This document shows positions 46,762 through 56,141 of a DNA stretch of 64,000 nucleotides, one piece after another. The position numbers were made by a program, and so were the translations under genes. The first letter of the stretch is position 1. Each line of letters begins with the position of its first letter. The stretch comes from Gammaproteobacteria bacterium (GTDB lineage: Bacteria; Pseudomonadota; Gammaproteobacteria; Steroidobacterales; XN24): positions 1-64,000 of the forward strand of contig JAHEFR010000004.1 in assembly GCA_024640085.1 (NCBI GenBank). Direction: 5' to 3'. A model generated the notes under the pieces. That model saw only the letters and a program-made list of their open reading frames with translations. It made no database searches and was not told the DNA's origin.

Positions 46762-47859
46762 CTAGACCTCGCCCGGGATCACCGGCACGCCGGAGTCCAC
46801 CCTGGCGTTCTGTGCCCGATGCCGCAGAAGATGGTCCATCAGCACCAGCGCCAGCATCGCCTCGGCGATGGGCGTGGCGCGAAGGCCCACGCAGGGATCG
46901 TGGCGGCCGGTGGTCACAACCTCAACCGGCTTGCCGGCCTCGTCGATCGAGCGGCAGGGCAAGCGCAGGCTGGAGGTCGGTTTCAGGGCAATGCTGACCC
47001 GTACGTCCTGGCCAGAAGAAATGCCGCCGAGGGTCCCGCCGGCGTGGTTGGTAAGGAAACCGGCCGGGGTTATCTCGTCCCTGTGATGGGTGCCCTTCTG
47101 GGCGACGGACCTGAAACCGTCGCCGATCTCCACACCCTTGACGGCGTTGATGCCCATCATGGCGTGGGCGATATCGGCGTCCAGCTTGTCGAAGACCGGC
47201 TCGCCAAGACCCGGGGGGACCCCGGTCGCCACCACGTCCACCCGGGCGCCTACCGAATCACCCTCCTTGCGCAGAGCGTCCATGAACGCTTCGAGCTCGG
47301 CCACCCTGGAGGGATCGGGACAGAAGAATGGATTGTCGTCCACAGTCTCGGGTGCGACGGGATCGAGGACCAGCGGGCCGAGTTGGGAGAGGTAGCCATA
47401 GATCGTCACCCCGACAGTCTCGGCGAGGTATTTGCGGGCGATGGCCCCTGCCGCAACCCGCATGACCGTCTCCCTCGCCGATGACCTTCCGCCGCCCCGG
47501 TAGTCCCGGATCCCGTACTTCTGCGCGTAGGTGTAATCGGCATGTCCCGGTCGGAAGCTGTGTGCGATCTTGCCGTAGTCCCGGGGCCTCTGATCCACGT
47601 TCTCCACCATCAGACCGATCGGCGTGCCGGTCGTGCGGCCCTCGAACACCCCGGACAGTATCCGTACGGCGTCCGGCTCCCGCCGTTGGCTGGTGTGCCG
47701 GGACTTGCCTGAACGCCGGCGCTCCACATCGCGCTGGATGTCCTCTTCGGTCAGCGTCATCCCCGGGGGGCAGCCGTCGACGATACACCCGAGAGCCGGA
47801 CCGTGGCTCTCACCGAAACTCGTGACCGTAAACAGCCTGCCGAAAGTGTTGCCTGACAT
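46762..47859 (-). CDS. aroC: Chorismate synthase
   Basis: 365 residues from [24 protein letters not shown], the first family signature with the FMN-binding His. [18 protein letters not shown] is signature 3 and [17 protein letters not shown] closes the protein. It converts EPSP to chorismate with reduced FMN. It starts 5 bp after prmB, the usual prmB-aroC pair. The 158-bp gap to the MFS gene (46604-46761) shows nothing recognisable. Confidence 0.97.
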   Translation of the reverse strand: MSGNTFGRLFTVTSFGESHGPALGCIVDGCPPGMTLTEEDIQRDVERRRSGKSRHTSQRREPDAVRILSGVFEGRTTGTPIGLMVENVDQRPRDYGKIAHSFRPGHADYTYAQKYGIRDYRGGGRSSARETVMRVAAGAIARKYLAETVGVTIYGYLSQLGPLVLDPVAPETVDDNPFFCPDPSRVAELEAFMDALRKEGDSVGARVDVVATGVPPGLGEPVFDKLDADIAHAMMGINAVKGVEIGDGFRSVAQKGTHHRDEITPAGFLTNHAGGTLGGISSGQDVRVSIALKPTSSLRLPCRSIDEAGKPVEVVTTGRHDPCVGLRATPIAEAMLALVLMDHLLRHRAQNARVDSGVPVIPGEV

Positions 47860-47864
47860 CGTTC

Positions 47865-48797
47865 TTACTCCCGGGCGGGCTTGGCCGCCTCCAGCTCCTC
47901 GCGGGTCAGCAGGAAGACTCCTGCGCCGCCTCGGGCGAAATCCAGCCAGGTGAGGGGAAGATCCGCGAATGCCTCCGCGGCCACTGCCTCGCTGTTGCCT
48001 ACCTCGACCACGAGAATGCCGCCCGGCTGAAGACGCCCGGCGGCGCCGGCGATGATCCGTCTGACCACCGCAAGACCCTCTTCTCCGGCAACCAGGCCGA
48101 GCTCCGGTTCGTGGCGATACTCGTCGGGGAGGGTCTCGTATTCTTCCTTTGGGACGTATGGGGGATTGCTGACGATGATGTCGTAGCGACCCGGATCGAG
48201 GCCGTCATAGACGTCAGCCTCGATCGCCCTCACCCTGTCATCCAGATCATGGCGACGGATGTTGTCCCTGGCGACCGCAAGGGCGGCCTCCGAAATGTCG
48301 GTCACGTCCACCCGGGCATGGGGGATGTGGCATGCACTGGCGATGCCGATGCAGCCGCATCCCGTACAAAGGTCGAGGATGCGGTGCACCCGATCGGCAT
48401 CGATCCAGGGAGCAAAGCGCGCCTCGATCAGTTCGCCGATGGGGGACCTGGGGATCAGCACGCGCTCGTCCACCGAGAATGGAAGCCCGGCGAACCAGGC
48501 CTCGCCGGTCAGATAGGCCGTCGGCCTGCGTTCTTCGACCCGGCGGCGGATCAACCCCGCGATGGCATCACGCTCGCCGGCAGTCAGGGCAGCCTGGAAG
48601 AACTCCACCGGCATAGGCAAAGGAAGACGCAGGCCGTGGGCGACAAGCTGGAGCGCCTCGTCCACCGGGTTGTCGGTCCCGTGGCCGAAATGGAGCCCGG
48701 CCCCGCCGAACCGGCTAGCCGCCCAGCGTACGAAATCCACCACCGTGCGCAGGCCTTCCGCCGACGCCTCAGGACGGTTGTCGGGACCATTCGCCAT
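47865..48797 (-). CDS. prmB: 50S ribosomal protein L3 glutamine methyltransferase
   Basis: 310 residues of the HemK/PrmB family. SAM motif [14 protein letters not shown] and the substrate motif SNPPYVP are in place. The N-terminal domain carries [19 protein letters not shown], which distinguishes PrmB from PrmC, and the aroC neighbour supports this. It methylates the L3 glutamine side chain. Confidence 0.94.
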   Translation of the reverse strand: MANGPDNRPEASAEGLRTVVDFVRWAASRFGGAGLHFGHGTDNPVDEALQLVAHGLRLPLPMPVEFFQAALTAGERDAIAGLIRRRVEERRPTAYLTGEAWFAGLPFSVDERVLIPRSPIGELIEARFAPWIDADRVHRILDLCTGCGCIGIASACHIPHARVDVTDISEAALAVARDNIRRHDLDDRVRAIEADVYDGLDPGRYDIIVSNPPYVPKEEYETLPDEYRHEPELGLVAGEEGLAVVRRIIAGAAGRLQPGGILVVEVGNSEAVAAEAFADLPLTWLDFARGGAGVFLLTREELEAAKPARE

Positions 48798-48849
48798 GGC
48801 GTCGGATCATACCTGACCGACCTTCATGCGTGTGGGATAATGACCCGCT

Positions 48850-49476
48850 ATGTCCCGGCTTCCCAGATTTGCGCTGCCGGCCCTCGTGGCGGTCCTGGCC
48901 GCCGTCCTCGGCGCGGTCGTGGCGCTGCAAGGGAACAGGCCGGAGCCGCTGCGAAAGGCCCTCGTGCTCGACTCCCCCCGGCCCCTGCCGGTTTTCAGTC
49001 TGACGGACCACGACGGCGCATCGTTCGACAGGGCCCGGCTGGAGGGCCATTGGACGCTGATGTTCTTCGGCTTCACGCACTGCCCGGACGTGTGTCCGAC
49101 GACGCTCTTCACCCTGGCCCGCGTGGCAGAGCAACTCGGGAACCTGCCCGATCAGGACAGACCGGAGGTGGTCATGGTGAGCGTGGACCCGAACCGGGAC
49201 ACGCCGGAGATCCTGGCGTCCTACGTAGCCTATTTCCATCCGGGGTTTGTCGGCGTCACGGGCGACATGCCCCGCATCCTCGGGCTGACCCAGGCGATGG
49301 GTGTCGCCTTCGCCTACACACCGGTCGAGGGATCGGAGGGCGGGTATGCAGTGGATCACACCGCGTCCATCTTTTTGGTGGACCCGACCGGCAGGCTGGC
49401 GGCAATTTTCGGAAGCCCCCACGTAGCTGATGACATCGCACATGATTACCGTCTGATACTGGAGAGCAGGCAATGA
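48850..49476 (+). CDS. SCO1/SenC/PrrC copper-delivery protein
   Basis: 208 residues with an N-terminal membrane anchor (about 8-26). The thioredoxin fold has C78-x3-C82 (HCPDVCPTT) and H170 (DHTASIFLVD), the three copper ligands. SVDPNRDTPE is characteristic. It delivers copper to, or reduces, the CuA site of cytochrome oxidase subunit II. It is divergent from prmB and overlaps the PCuAC gene by four bases. Confidence 0.95.
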   Translation: MSRLPRFALPALVAVLAAVLGAVVALQGNRPEPLRKALVLDSPRPLPVFSLTDHDGASFDRARLEGHWTLMFFGFTHCPDVCPTTLFTLARVAEQLGNLPDQDRPEVVMVSVDPNRDTPEILASYVAYFHPGFVGVTGDMPRILGLTQAMGVAFAYTPVEGSEGGYAVDHTASIFLVDPTGRLAAIFGSPHVADDIAHDYRLILESRQ

Positions 49477-49922
49477 GACTTGTAATTGTTGCCGTCGTGA
49501 CGGCATTACTTTCCGCCTGCTCCCCGGGAGCCCCGCCGGCCAGCCCCTCGGTATCGGACTCGTGGATCCGGGAGGCTCCGCCGGGCGCGGGGATGACAGC
49601 CGGCTACATGACTGTGGTGAACCCGACGGATCGGGAGATCGAGATCGTCGGCGTGCGGTCGGAGGACTTTGGGTCGATCGAACTCCACATCACCACCACC
49701 GAGGACGGCGTCGCGAAGATGCGCGCGCAGGATTCCGTGACGGTTCCCCCAGGTGGGATGGTCGTCTTCGAGCCCGGCGGCCGTCACCTGATGATGTTCG
49801 ACCCGGTCCGTCCCCTGGGGGAAGGCGATACGGTAATGATGACGGTTGTCCTGGCAGACGGGTCGGAGATTACCGCGGAGTCGAAGATCGCCCGCGGCGC
49901 TCACACCCATCACGAGCATTAA
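49473..49922 (+). CDS. PCuAC periplasmic copper chaperone (lipoprotein)
   Basis: 149 residues. The lipobox LLSAC gives lipidated C16. The copper motif H-x10-M-x21-H-x-M is exact: H72, M83, H105 and M107. The C-terminus ends with the His-rich HTHHEH, a possible extra Cu(II) site. It works with SCO1 to build the CuA centre, and the four-base overlap with SCO1 fits this. Confidence 0.94.
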   Translation: MRLVIVAVVTALLSACSPGAPPASPSVSDSWIREAPPGAGMTAGYMTVVNPTDREIEIVGVRSEDFGSIELHITTTEDGVAKMRAQDSVTVPPGGMVVFEPGGRHLMMFDPVRPLGEGDTVMMTVVLADGSEITAESKIARGAHTHHEH

Positions 49923-49923
49923 G

Positions 49924-50814
49924 TTGAGATCTTCGCCCATTGACAGGCTCTTTGTGTGGATGCAGTACCTGCTGCCCCAGCACACCATATCGAGAATCGT
50001 CCACCGGGCTACCCGAATCCGGGCGCACTGGTTCAAGAACGCCCTGATCCGCGGATTCATCCGCGCTTTCCGTGTGGACATGAGGGATGCGGCTGAATCC
50101 CGCCCCGAGGCGTTCGAGCATTTCAACGCGTTCTTTACCCGGGCCCTGGCGCCTGGGTGCCGACCACTGCCCAACACGCCGGACGAGATCGCCAGTCCGG
50201 TGGACGGCACCGTCAGCATGACCGGCACGATCACCGGAGAGACGCTGGTCCAGGCAAAGGACCGCTGGTACCGGATGGCCGACCTCCTGGGCGACGACAG
50301 GATGGCCGTCGAGTTCGACGGCGGAGCGTTCGCGACACTGTACCTGGCCCCCTACGACTACCACCGGATCCACATGCCGCTGGATGGCCGGCTGACCCAC
50401 ATGCGGTACATCCCGGGGCGCCTGTTCAGCGTCAACGCGGCCACCGTCAGGAGCGTGCCCCGCCTGTTCGCCCGCAACGAGCGGGTCGTCTGTCGATTCG
50501 AAACGGCTGTCGGGGCGATGGTCATGGTGCTGGTCGGGGCGCTCAATGTGGGCAGTATCGAAACAGTATGGGCCGGCGAAGTTGCGCCGGGGCGGCCGCG
50601 CCGTGGTCGCGCCGAGACCTATCCGCAAGGTCAGGCGTTGCTGCGCGGCGAAGAAATGGGCCGGTTCAACATGGGATCCACGGTCATCGTCGCCTTCGCG
50701 CCCGGGCACGCCGGTCTGGACGGCGGGCTATTGCCCGGATCCCGGGTGCGCATGGGAACGGCGATGGGCCGGTTGGTCCCCGGACCGGTTCAATCCTCCA
50801 GCGAACCGACGTAA
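49924..50814 (+). CDS. psd: Phosphatidylserine decarboxylase proenzyme
   Basis: About 296 residues from a TTG at 49924. This is the first start after the PCuAC stop and gives the typical N-terminus SPIDRLFVWMQYLLPQH. An upstream ATG at 49846 lies inside the PCuAC gene. The self-cleavage motif is MGST (FNMGSTVIVAF), with Met replacing Leu of LGST; the cleaved Gly-Ser bond is intact. SPVDGTV and APYDYHRIHMP are conserved. It makes phosphatidylethanolamine at the membrane. Its 3' end overlaps msrC by 25 bp. Confidence 0.9.
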   Translation: MRSSPIDRLFVWMQYLLPQHTISRIVHRATRIRAHWFKNALIRGFIRAFRVDMRDAAESRPEAFEHFNAFFTRALAPGCRPLPNTPDEIASPVDGTVSMTGTITGETLVQAKDRWYRMADLLGDDRMAVEFDGGAFATLYLAPYDYHRIHMPLDGRLTHMRYIPGRLFSVNAATVRSVPRLFARNERVVCRFETAVGAMVMVLVGALNVGSIETVWAGEVAPGRPRRGRAETYPQGQALLRGEEMGRFNMGSTVIVAFAPGHAGLDGGLLPGSRVRMGTAMGRLVPGPVQSSSEPT

Positions 50815-51281
50815 CGGCCAGCAAGGCACTCCAGCCCGCTGGCATCGTCCGCGTCAAATCGCGCCCTGTGGGGACTGTCCAGGTCGAGGACGCCGAGCAG
50901 AACACCGTCTGACCGGATCAGCGGGATCACGATCTCGGATCGGGATGCGGCGTCGCAAGGGATATGGCCCGGAAAATCATCCACGTCGTCGACGACAATC
51001 GTCTTCCGCCCGGCGGCAGCGGACCCGCACACCCCCCGTCCCATCGCGATCCGGACGCAGGCCGGGCGCCCCTGGAACGGCCCCACCACGAGCTCTCCTT
51101 CCTTGAGAAAATAGAACCCGGCCCAGTTGAGACCGGGCAACTGGTGAAAAATGAGCGCGGCGAGGTTGGCGGCGTTCGCCACCGGGTCGGACTCTCCCGC
51201 AAGCAAGGCGCCCGCCTGGGCATCGAGCGCCCGGTAGGCTGCCTGCTTGTCAGCAAAATCCGTCTCGTCCATCCGGAACAT
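50790..51281 (-). CDS. msrC: Free methionine-(R)-sulfoxide reductase (GAF domain)
   Basis: 163 residues. Cysteines C75, C85 and C109 (ACVRIAMGRGVCGSA, HIPCDAAS) match E. coli C84/C94/C118 with a constant offset of nine. The GAF core LNWAGFYFLKEGELVVGPFQG is typical. It reduces free Met-R-O using thioredoxin. It is convergent with and overlaps psd. Confidence 0.92.
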   Translation of the reverse strand: MFRMDETDFADKQAAYRALDAQAGALLAGESDPVANAANLAALIFHQLPGLNWAGFYFLKEGELVVGPFQGRPACVRIAMGRGVCGSAAAGRKTIVVDDVDDFPGHIPCDAASRSEIVIPLIRSDGVLLGVLDLDSPHRARFDADDASGLECLAGRYVGSLED

Positions 51282-51301
51282 GATCGCCCTCCCCAGCCGG
51301 C

Positions 51302-52276
51302 CTAGGCCCTTGAAATGTCAAAAGCCATGACCTCGCCGATGCTGGCCGCGCCTGCGAGAAACATCAACAGCCTGTCGACGCCCACTGCCACCCCGCAACA
51401 ATCAGGGAGTCCGGCCCGGAGCGCGTCTACCAGCCGCCAGTCCATGGGCGGCAACTCAAGACCTGCCTCGGCTCGCTGCGCCAGCTCTTGCTCGAACCTG
51501 GCCTGCTGTTCTCCGGCATCCGCCAGCTCGTGGAAGCCGTTCGCCAGCTCCATCCCGCCCAGGAACAGTTCGAAGCGCTCGGCTACGGTCGGCTGCCCGG
51601 ACCGCAACCTGGCCAGGGCCGCATGCCAGGGCGGGAAATCGTAGACGAAAACCGGTCGCGCGGGGTCCAGGGACGGCTCGATCACCGTGGACAACGCCAG
51701 ATCCAGTAGCGCCTCCCGGCCATGCTCCCCGCCCTCGGGCAACGCGACGCCCCTGGATCTCAGGAGCGAGGAAATTGCCTCGGCGTCCGTCTCGAACGGG
51801 TCGAGTCGCACGGTCCGCAGGAACAGATCCCGGTAGGTCAGGCGCTGCGCCGGGCCAAAATCGCGACGGCCGGCACAGAGCGCCCGGAGCATCGTTTCCA
51901 CATCATCCATCATCCCGTCCAGATCCAGACCGAGGCGGTACCACTCGAGCATCGTGAACTCGGGGTTGTGACGAGATCCGGCCTCGCCGTCGCGGAAAAC
52001 GTGGCACAGCTGGTAGATGTCTCCGGAGCCGGCGGCGAGCAGCCGCTTCATGGGGAACTCCGGGGAGGTATGCAACCACCAGGACTGCCCGGCCGAGGGA
52101 ACGGCAAAACTATGGATGCCGCGGTCAGTCGCCGCCGCTGCCGAGAGCATTGGGGTATCGACTTCCAGGACACCTGCCTGGAAGAACCATTCCCTCAGAT
52201 CGCGGACGACATCAGCTCTCAGGCAGAGCGTCGCCAGATCCGCGCCTGGCGCCCAGTTGGGCGGTTGCCCCGTCAT
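51302..52276 (-). CDS. epmA: EF-P--(R)-beta-lysine ligase
   Basis: 324 residues from the ATG at 52276 (MTGQPPNWAP); an in-frame ATG at 52330 would run into efp. It is a class II lysyl-tRNA synthetase-like catalytic core without the anticodon-binding domain. VDTPMLS, HTSPEFPMKRLL, FRDGEAGSRHNPEFTMLEWY and GMELANGFHEL are diagnostic. It attaches beta-lysine to EF-P Lys34. It is 10 bp downstream of efp. Confidence 0.95.
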   Translation of the reverse strand: MTGQPPNWAPGADLATLCLRADVVRDLREWFFQAGVLEVDTPMLSAAAATDRGIHSFAVPSAGQSWWLHTSPEFPMKRLLAAGSGDIYQLCHVFRDGEAGSRHNPEFTMLEWYRLGLDLDGMMDDVETMLRALCAGRRDFGPAQRLTYRDLFLRTVRLDPFETDAEAISSLLRSRGVALPEGGEHGREALLDLALSTVIEPSLDPARPVFVYDFPPWHAALARLRSGQPTVAERFELFLGGMELANGFHELADAGEQQARFEQELAQRAEAGLELPPMDWRLVDALRAGLPDCCGVAVGVDRLLMFLAGAASIGEVMAFDISRA

Positions 52277-52286
52277 CGGGCGCGAG

Positions 52287-52856
52287 TCACTCCTTGACCC
52301 GCGACACGTATGCGCCCGAGCGGGTGTCAACCCGGATCACCTCGCCCTCCTCCACAAACAGCGGCACCTTGACCACGGCATCGGTCTCCAGGGTGGCGGG
52401 CTTCACGCCGCCCTGTGCCGTGTCCCCACGGACGCCGGGATCGGTCTGGACGATCCTCAGATCCACGAAGTTGGGCGGCGTCACTGTCAACGGCGCGTTA
52501 TTCCAGAGTGTGATCTGGCAATGGTCCTGCTCCTTGAGCCAGGGCAGCGCGTCCGCGACAGCGGTCTTGTCGGCGGCATACTGCTCGAATGTATCCGGCA
52601 CCATGAAGTGCCAGAACTCCCCGTCCGTGTAGAGATACTGCATCTCGGTGTCAACGACGTCGGCCGCCTCCAGCGAATCGCCCGACTTGTAAGTCTTGTC
52701 GACGACCCGGCCTGTCTTGAGGTTGCGGATGCGGACGCGGTTGAACGCCTGGCCCTTACCGGGCTTGACGAACTCGTTCTCGACAATGACGCACGGGTCT
52801 CCGTCGATGAGAATCTTCAGGCCTGAGCGGAACTCGTTGGTACTATAAGTCGCCAT
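52287..52856 (-). CDS. efp: Translation elongation factor P
   Basis: 189 residues from the ATG at 52856 ([14 protein letters not shown]); the open frame extends 18 codons upstream without homology. K34 in FVKPGKGQ is the beta-lysylation site. The C-terminus ends with [13 protein letters not shown], the domain III signature. It relieves ribosome stalling at polyproline. It is flanked by its modification genes epmA and epmB. Confidence 0.97.
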   Translation of the reverse strand: MATYSTNEFRSGLKILIDGDPCVIVENEFVKPGKGQAFNRVRIRNLKTGRVVDKTYKSGDSLEAADVVDTEMQYLYTDGEFWHFMVPDTFEQYAADKTAVADALPWLKEQDHCQITLWNNAPLTVTPPNFVDLRIVQTDPGVRGDTAQGGVKPATLETDAVVKVPLFVEEGEVIRVDTRSGAYVSRVKE

Positions 52857-52909
52857 ACTGCCACCGGGACACGGATTGAGACATGCAGGTCGCCCTGGGT
52901 AAAGGAGCA

Positions 52910-53965
52910 ATGATAACCCGCCGCGAGACGACGAGTCAGCCGGCGTGGCGGCATGAACTGGCTCGGGCCATCAGCGATCCCGACACCTTGCTGGAGGCTC
53001 TCGGGCTGGATCGGAGTTTGCTGCCCGGCGCCCGCGATGCGGCCCGCCGGTTCCGGCTCCGGGTGCCGCTCGGGTATGTCGCCAGGATGGTCCCTCGAGA
53101 CCCTCACGATCCCTTGCTCCGCCAGGTCCTGCCGTTGGGCGACGAACTGGCCCAGGTCGAAGGTTACGTCGACGATCCCGTCGGCGACCGGAGCGCGGAG
53201 ATCACGCCCGGTCTTCTGCAGAAATACGCCGGCCGGGCGCTGCTGATCACCAGCGGTGCCTGCGCCGTCAATTGCCGCTACTGCTTCCGCAGGGAATTCC
53301 CCTATGCCCGGCACTCGGCGACGCGCGGCAAATGGGTCGCGGTTGTCGAAGCCATCGCCAACGATCCGTCCATCGACGAGGTCATCCTCAGCGGGGGCGA
53401 CCCGTTGATGCTCAGCGACGAGCGGCTCCGGGAGTTGACTGATGCCTTGGCGCACGTGCCTCACCTCGCCCGCCTGCGGGTACACACCCGGATGCCGGTG
53501 GTCTTGCCCGAGCGCGTGGACGACGGTCTCGAGCGTTGGCTCTCGTCCTTGCCCTGGCCTATAGCGGTGGTAGTCCACGCCAATCACGCTCGCGAGATCG
53601 ATCATGCGGTATCAGAGGGGTTCCGGCGCATGCGGGAGGCGGGAGCCGTTTTGCTCAACCAGTCGGTTCTGCTCAAAGGTGTCAACGATGGAGTCGGTCC
53701 GCTGGCCGAACTCAGCGATGCGCTGTTCGCCGCGGGCGTTCTGCCTTACTACCTCCACATGCTCGATCCGGTCAGCGGCGCGGCTCACTTCGGGGTCGGA
53801 GAACCGCGCGGCCGGCGCATCATGGCGGCACTCCGGGACTGTCTGCCAGGCTATCTGGTCCCGCGTCTGGTCCGGGAGACCGTGGGGGCCGGGTCCAAAC
53901 ATCCCGTCGACCTGACTCCGATGCTCGATGACTCCGAGGCTGTCAGCCCGCCCCTGCCGATGTAA
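52910..53965 (+). CDS. epmB: L-lysine 2,3-aminomutase for EF-P (beta-lysylation)
   Basis: 351 residues from the ATG at 52910; this gives 24 residues before the DPDTLLEAL motif, as in E. coli. An AAAGGAG lies only 2 bases before it, so the ATG at 52883 (360 residues) remains possible. C118-x3-C122-x2-C125 (CAVNCRYC) binds the [4Fe-4S] cluster, ILSGGDPLM is conserved, and GAGSKHPVD carries the PLP lysine. It makes (R)-beta-lysine for EpmA. It is divergent from efp. Confidence 0.93.
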   Translation: MITRRETTSQPAWRHELARAISDPDTLLEALGLDRSLLPGARDAARRFRLRVPLGYVARMVPRDPHDPLLRQVLPLGDELAQVEGYVDDPVGDRSAEITPGLLQKYAGRALLITSGACAVNCRYCFRREFPYARHSATRGKWVAVVEAIANDPSIDEVILSGGDPLMLSDERLRELTDALAHVPHLARLRVHTRMPVVLPERVDDGLERWLSSLPWPIAVVVHANHAREIDHAVSEGFRRMREAGAVLLNQSVLLKGVNDGVGPLAELSDALFAAGVLPYYLHMLDPVSGAAHFGVGEPRGRRIMAALRDCLPGYLVPRLVRETVGAGSKHPVDLTPMLDDSEAVSPPLPM

Positions 53966-56141
53966 AATCCCGGAGATAACGAGAACGGAGACCCAGATTA
54001 TCGACGCCGCCCCCAATATCGACCCGAGGATAGCCGACGCCTCCGAGCCCCCTGGCCTGCGCCTCGATGCGGACAAGGTTCGGGTCCTGATCGTCACAGA
54101 TCGGCAGGACAGTGCCGAGACCATCAACAGCATCCTCCGTAACGGTGGCATCGCCCTGCATTACCGGAGGATCGGCGCCGCCGCCGAGGTCGACGAATCG
54201 ATCTCCCAGGAGTACGACCTGGCGGTAGTGTTCGCCGACGAGGATCCGGACCTGTTGGGCACCGTGATCCGCGCCAGAGATCAGCACAACAGGAGCCTTC
54301 CGGTCATCAGTTGTCGGGCGTCAGTCGACCCGGAGAAGTTGAGCGCCGACATGATCGCCGGAGCTGCCGACCTGGTATCGCTGAACCAGCGACAGAGACT
54401 CTTCCGGGTCTTCCAGAGAGAGCTTCGATCGGCCCGGCTCGAACGCGCGTTGCGCGAAGCCGTCGGCACCGCAGCCTCCTACCGGGAGCAGCTGAAGACC
54501 TTTATGGCAGGCTCGGCAGAGGCTATCGCCCATGTACAGGAAGGCGTCGTACTGGACGCCAATCCAGCCTGGAATCAGATATTCGGGCGCGAGGACGCCA
54601 CCGCCCTGCTGGGAACGCCGATCATGGACCTGTTCGCCATGGAGTCCCATGCCTCGTTGAAAGGCGCCCTCGTGGCCTGTATGCAGGGTCGCTGGCCGGG
54701 AGACGCTCTGAGATGCACCGGCGTGGACGGAACCGGGCGCGAACTCTCCCTGGAGTTGACTCTGGAGCCTTCGCAGTTCGAGGGTGAGCCCTGCATCCGC
54801 ATTAGCATCCAGCCGACCGTGGCGGACGACAACCGCCTGATGCAGGAGCTGCGTGAGGCGGTCAACCGGGATCCGGCTACCGGCCTGTTTACCCGACGAT
54901 ACCTCGTCGACCGCCTGAAGGAGGCCGTGGAAGAACCGCTCAAGGGCGGCTTGCGCGGCCTGGCGGTGATACGCCCGGACGCCTTCGGCAGAGTGGTGGA
55001 GTCGGTCGGTAGCATGGCCAGCGAACAGGTGATCCAGGGCATCGCCGAAATCCTCAAGGATCACGTCCATCCAAAAGACGTATATGGACGGTTCGGAGGC
55101 ACGCTGTTTGCCGTCCTCCTGCCTCGCGGCAACGTGAGGGACCTGCGCGCCTGGGCCGAGAGTCTGTGCCGCAAGGTCAGCGCCAAGCTGTTCGAGATCG
55201 GAGACAAATCCGTTTCCGTCAGTTGCTCGGTGGGTATCTCCACCGCTGAGGAGCCCGTCGGCTCGCTGGATGAAGTCATCTCTCAGGCCCTGGAGGCCTG
55301 CGCGGAGGGCCGCGCGGGCGGCGGCGACTGCGTGCGCATGAGTGCCGCCGACAAGGCGATCACCGAGATCGAGGAGAGCGACCGTCTCTGGGTGCCGAGG
55401 ATCCGGCAAGCGCTGGTGGATCAGCGATTCCGGCTTGCACCGCAACCCATAGGCGGCCTCGCGGCATCGGCAGACGGCTTCTACGACGTCCTTGTCAGGA
55501 TGCTCGACGAACAGGGCGAAGACATCCTGCCGGGGCAGTTCATGCCGGCGGCGGAGAGGAATCATCTGATCAAGAATATCGATCGCTGGGTGATTGCCTC
55601 GACCATTACCCTGTGCGCAGAGAAGCCGGTGACCAGGGCTTTCGTGCGTCTCTCCCAGCCCAGCGTGGAGGACGAGAACCTGGTTCGCTGGCTCCTCGAA
55701 CAGGTGGAGGCTGCGCGTGTCGGACCCGAACGGCTGGTGTTCCAGGTCCCGGAGATCGCCGCCGAGAAGCACCTCAAGGCGACCCGGGATCTCGCCGAGG
55801 AGTTGAGATCCCTCGGGTTCGGCTTTGCCATCGAGCATTTCGGAGTCGGAAACCGCCCGATGCAGGTCCTCAATCATGTGCCGATGGAGTTTCTCAAGAT
55901 CGACGGGTCTCTGATGCAGGGCATCGCCAGGGAACCGCACCTCCAGACAAAGGTCGCCGATCTGGTGGCAGGGGCCCGCGAAAAGGGGATCCTGACGGTC
56001 GCCGAGCGCGTCGAGGACGCCAACACCCTGGCAGTACTGTGGCAGATCGGCGTCGAGTACATACAGGGCTATCAGGTACAGGAGCCCGAGATCGTCCTCG
56101 CTGAGGATCCTCCGCGGGGTCTAGCCCCCAACGCCGACTAG
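53928..56141 (+). CDS. FimX-like REC-PAS-GGDEF-EAL protein with degenerate catalytic motifs
   Basis: 737 codons from the ATG at 53928. Order of domains: a receiver-like segment (about 50-160), PAS (about 185-290, [19 protein letters not shown]), GGDEF (about 300-455) and EAL (about 475-730). The GGDEF site reads [15 protein letters not shown] (GGTLF), and the EAL motif position reads DVLVRM. Both are degenerate, as in Pseudomonas FimX, a c-di-GMP-binding regulator of type IV pili. No ATG, GTG or TTG occurs between the epmB end and residue 130. The true start is the ATG inside epmB or a rare ATT near 53998 behind GGAG. Confidence 0.85.
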   Translation: MTPRLSARPCRCKIPEITRTETQIIDAAPNIDPRIADASEPPGLRLDADKVRVLIVTDRQDSAETINSILRNGGIALHYRRIGAAAEVDESISQEYDLAVVFADEDPDLLGTVIRARDQHNRSLPVISCRASVDPEKLSADMIAGAADLVSLNQRQRLFRVFQRELRSARLERALREAVGTAASYREQLKTFMAGSAEAIAHVQEGVVLDANPAWNQIFGREDATALLGTPIMDLFAMESHASLKGALVACMQGRWPGDALRCTGVDGTGRELSLELTLEPSQFEGEPCIRISIQPTVADDNRLMQELREAVNRDPATGLFTRRYLVDRLKEAVEEPLKGGLRGLAVIRPDAFGRVVESVGSMASEQVIQGIAEILKDHVHPKDVYGRFGGTLFAVLLPRGNVRDLRAWAESLCRKVSAKLFEIGDKSVSVSCSVGISTAEEPVGSLDEVISQALEACAEGRAGGGDCVRMSAADKAITEIEESDRLWVPRIRQALVDQRFRLAPQPIGGLAASADGFYDVLVRMLDEQGEDILPGQFMPAAERNHLIKNIDRWVIASTITLCAEKPVTRAFVRLSQPSVEDENLVRWLLEQVEAARVGPERLVFQVPEIAAEKHLKATRDLAEELRSLGFGFAIEHFGVGNRPMQVLNHVPMEFLKIDGSLMQGIAREPHLQTKVADLVAGAREKGILTVAERVEDANTLAVLWQIGVEYIQGYQVQEPEIVLAEDPPRGLAPNAD

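Noticed and set aside
54321-55940. 539-codon minus-strand frame opposite the FimX-like gene
   Set aside because: It is antisense to recognisable PAS, GGDEF and EAL domains and has no signature of its own.
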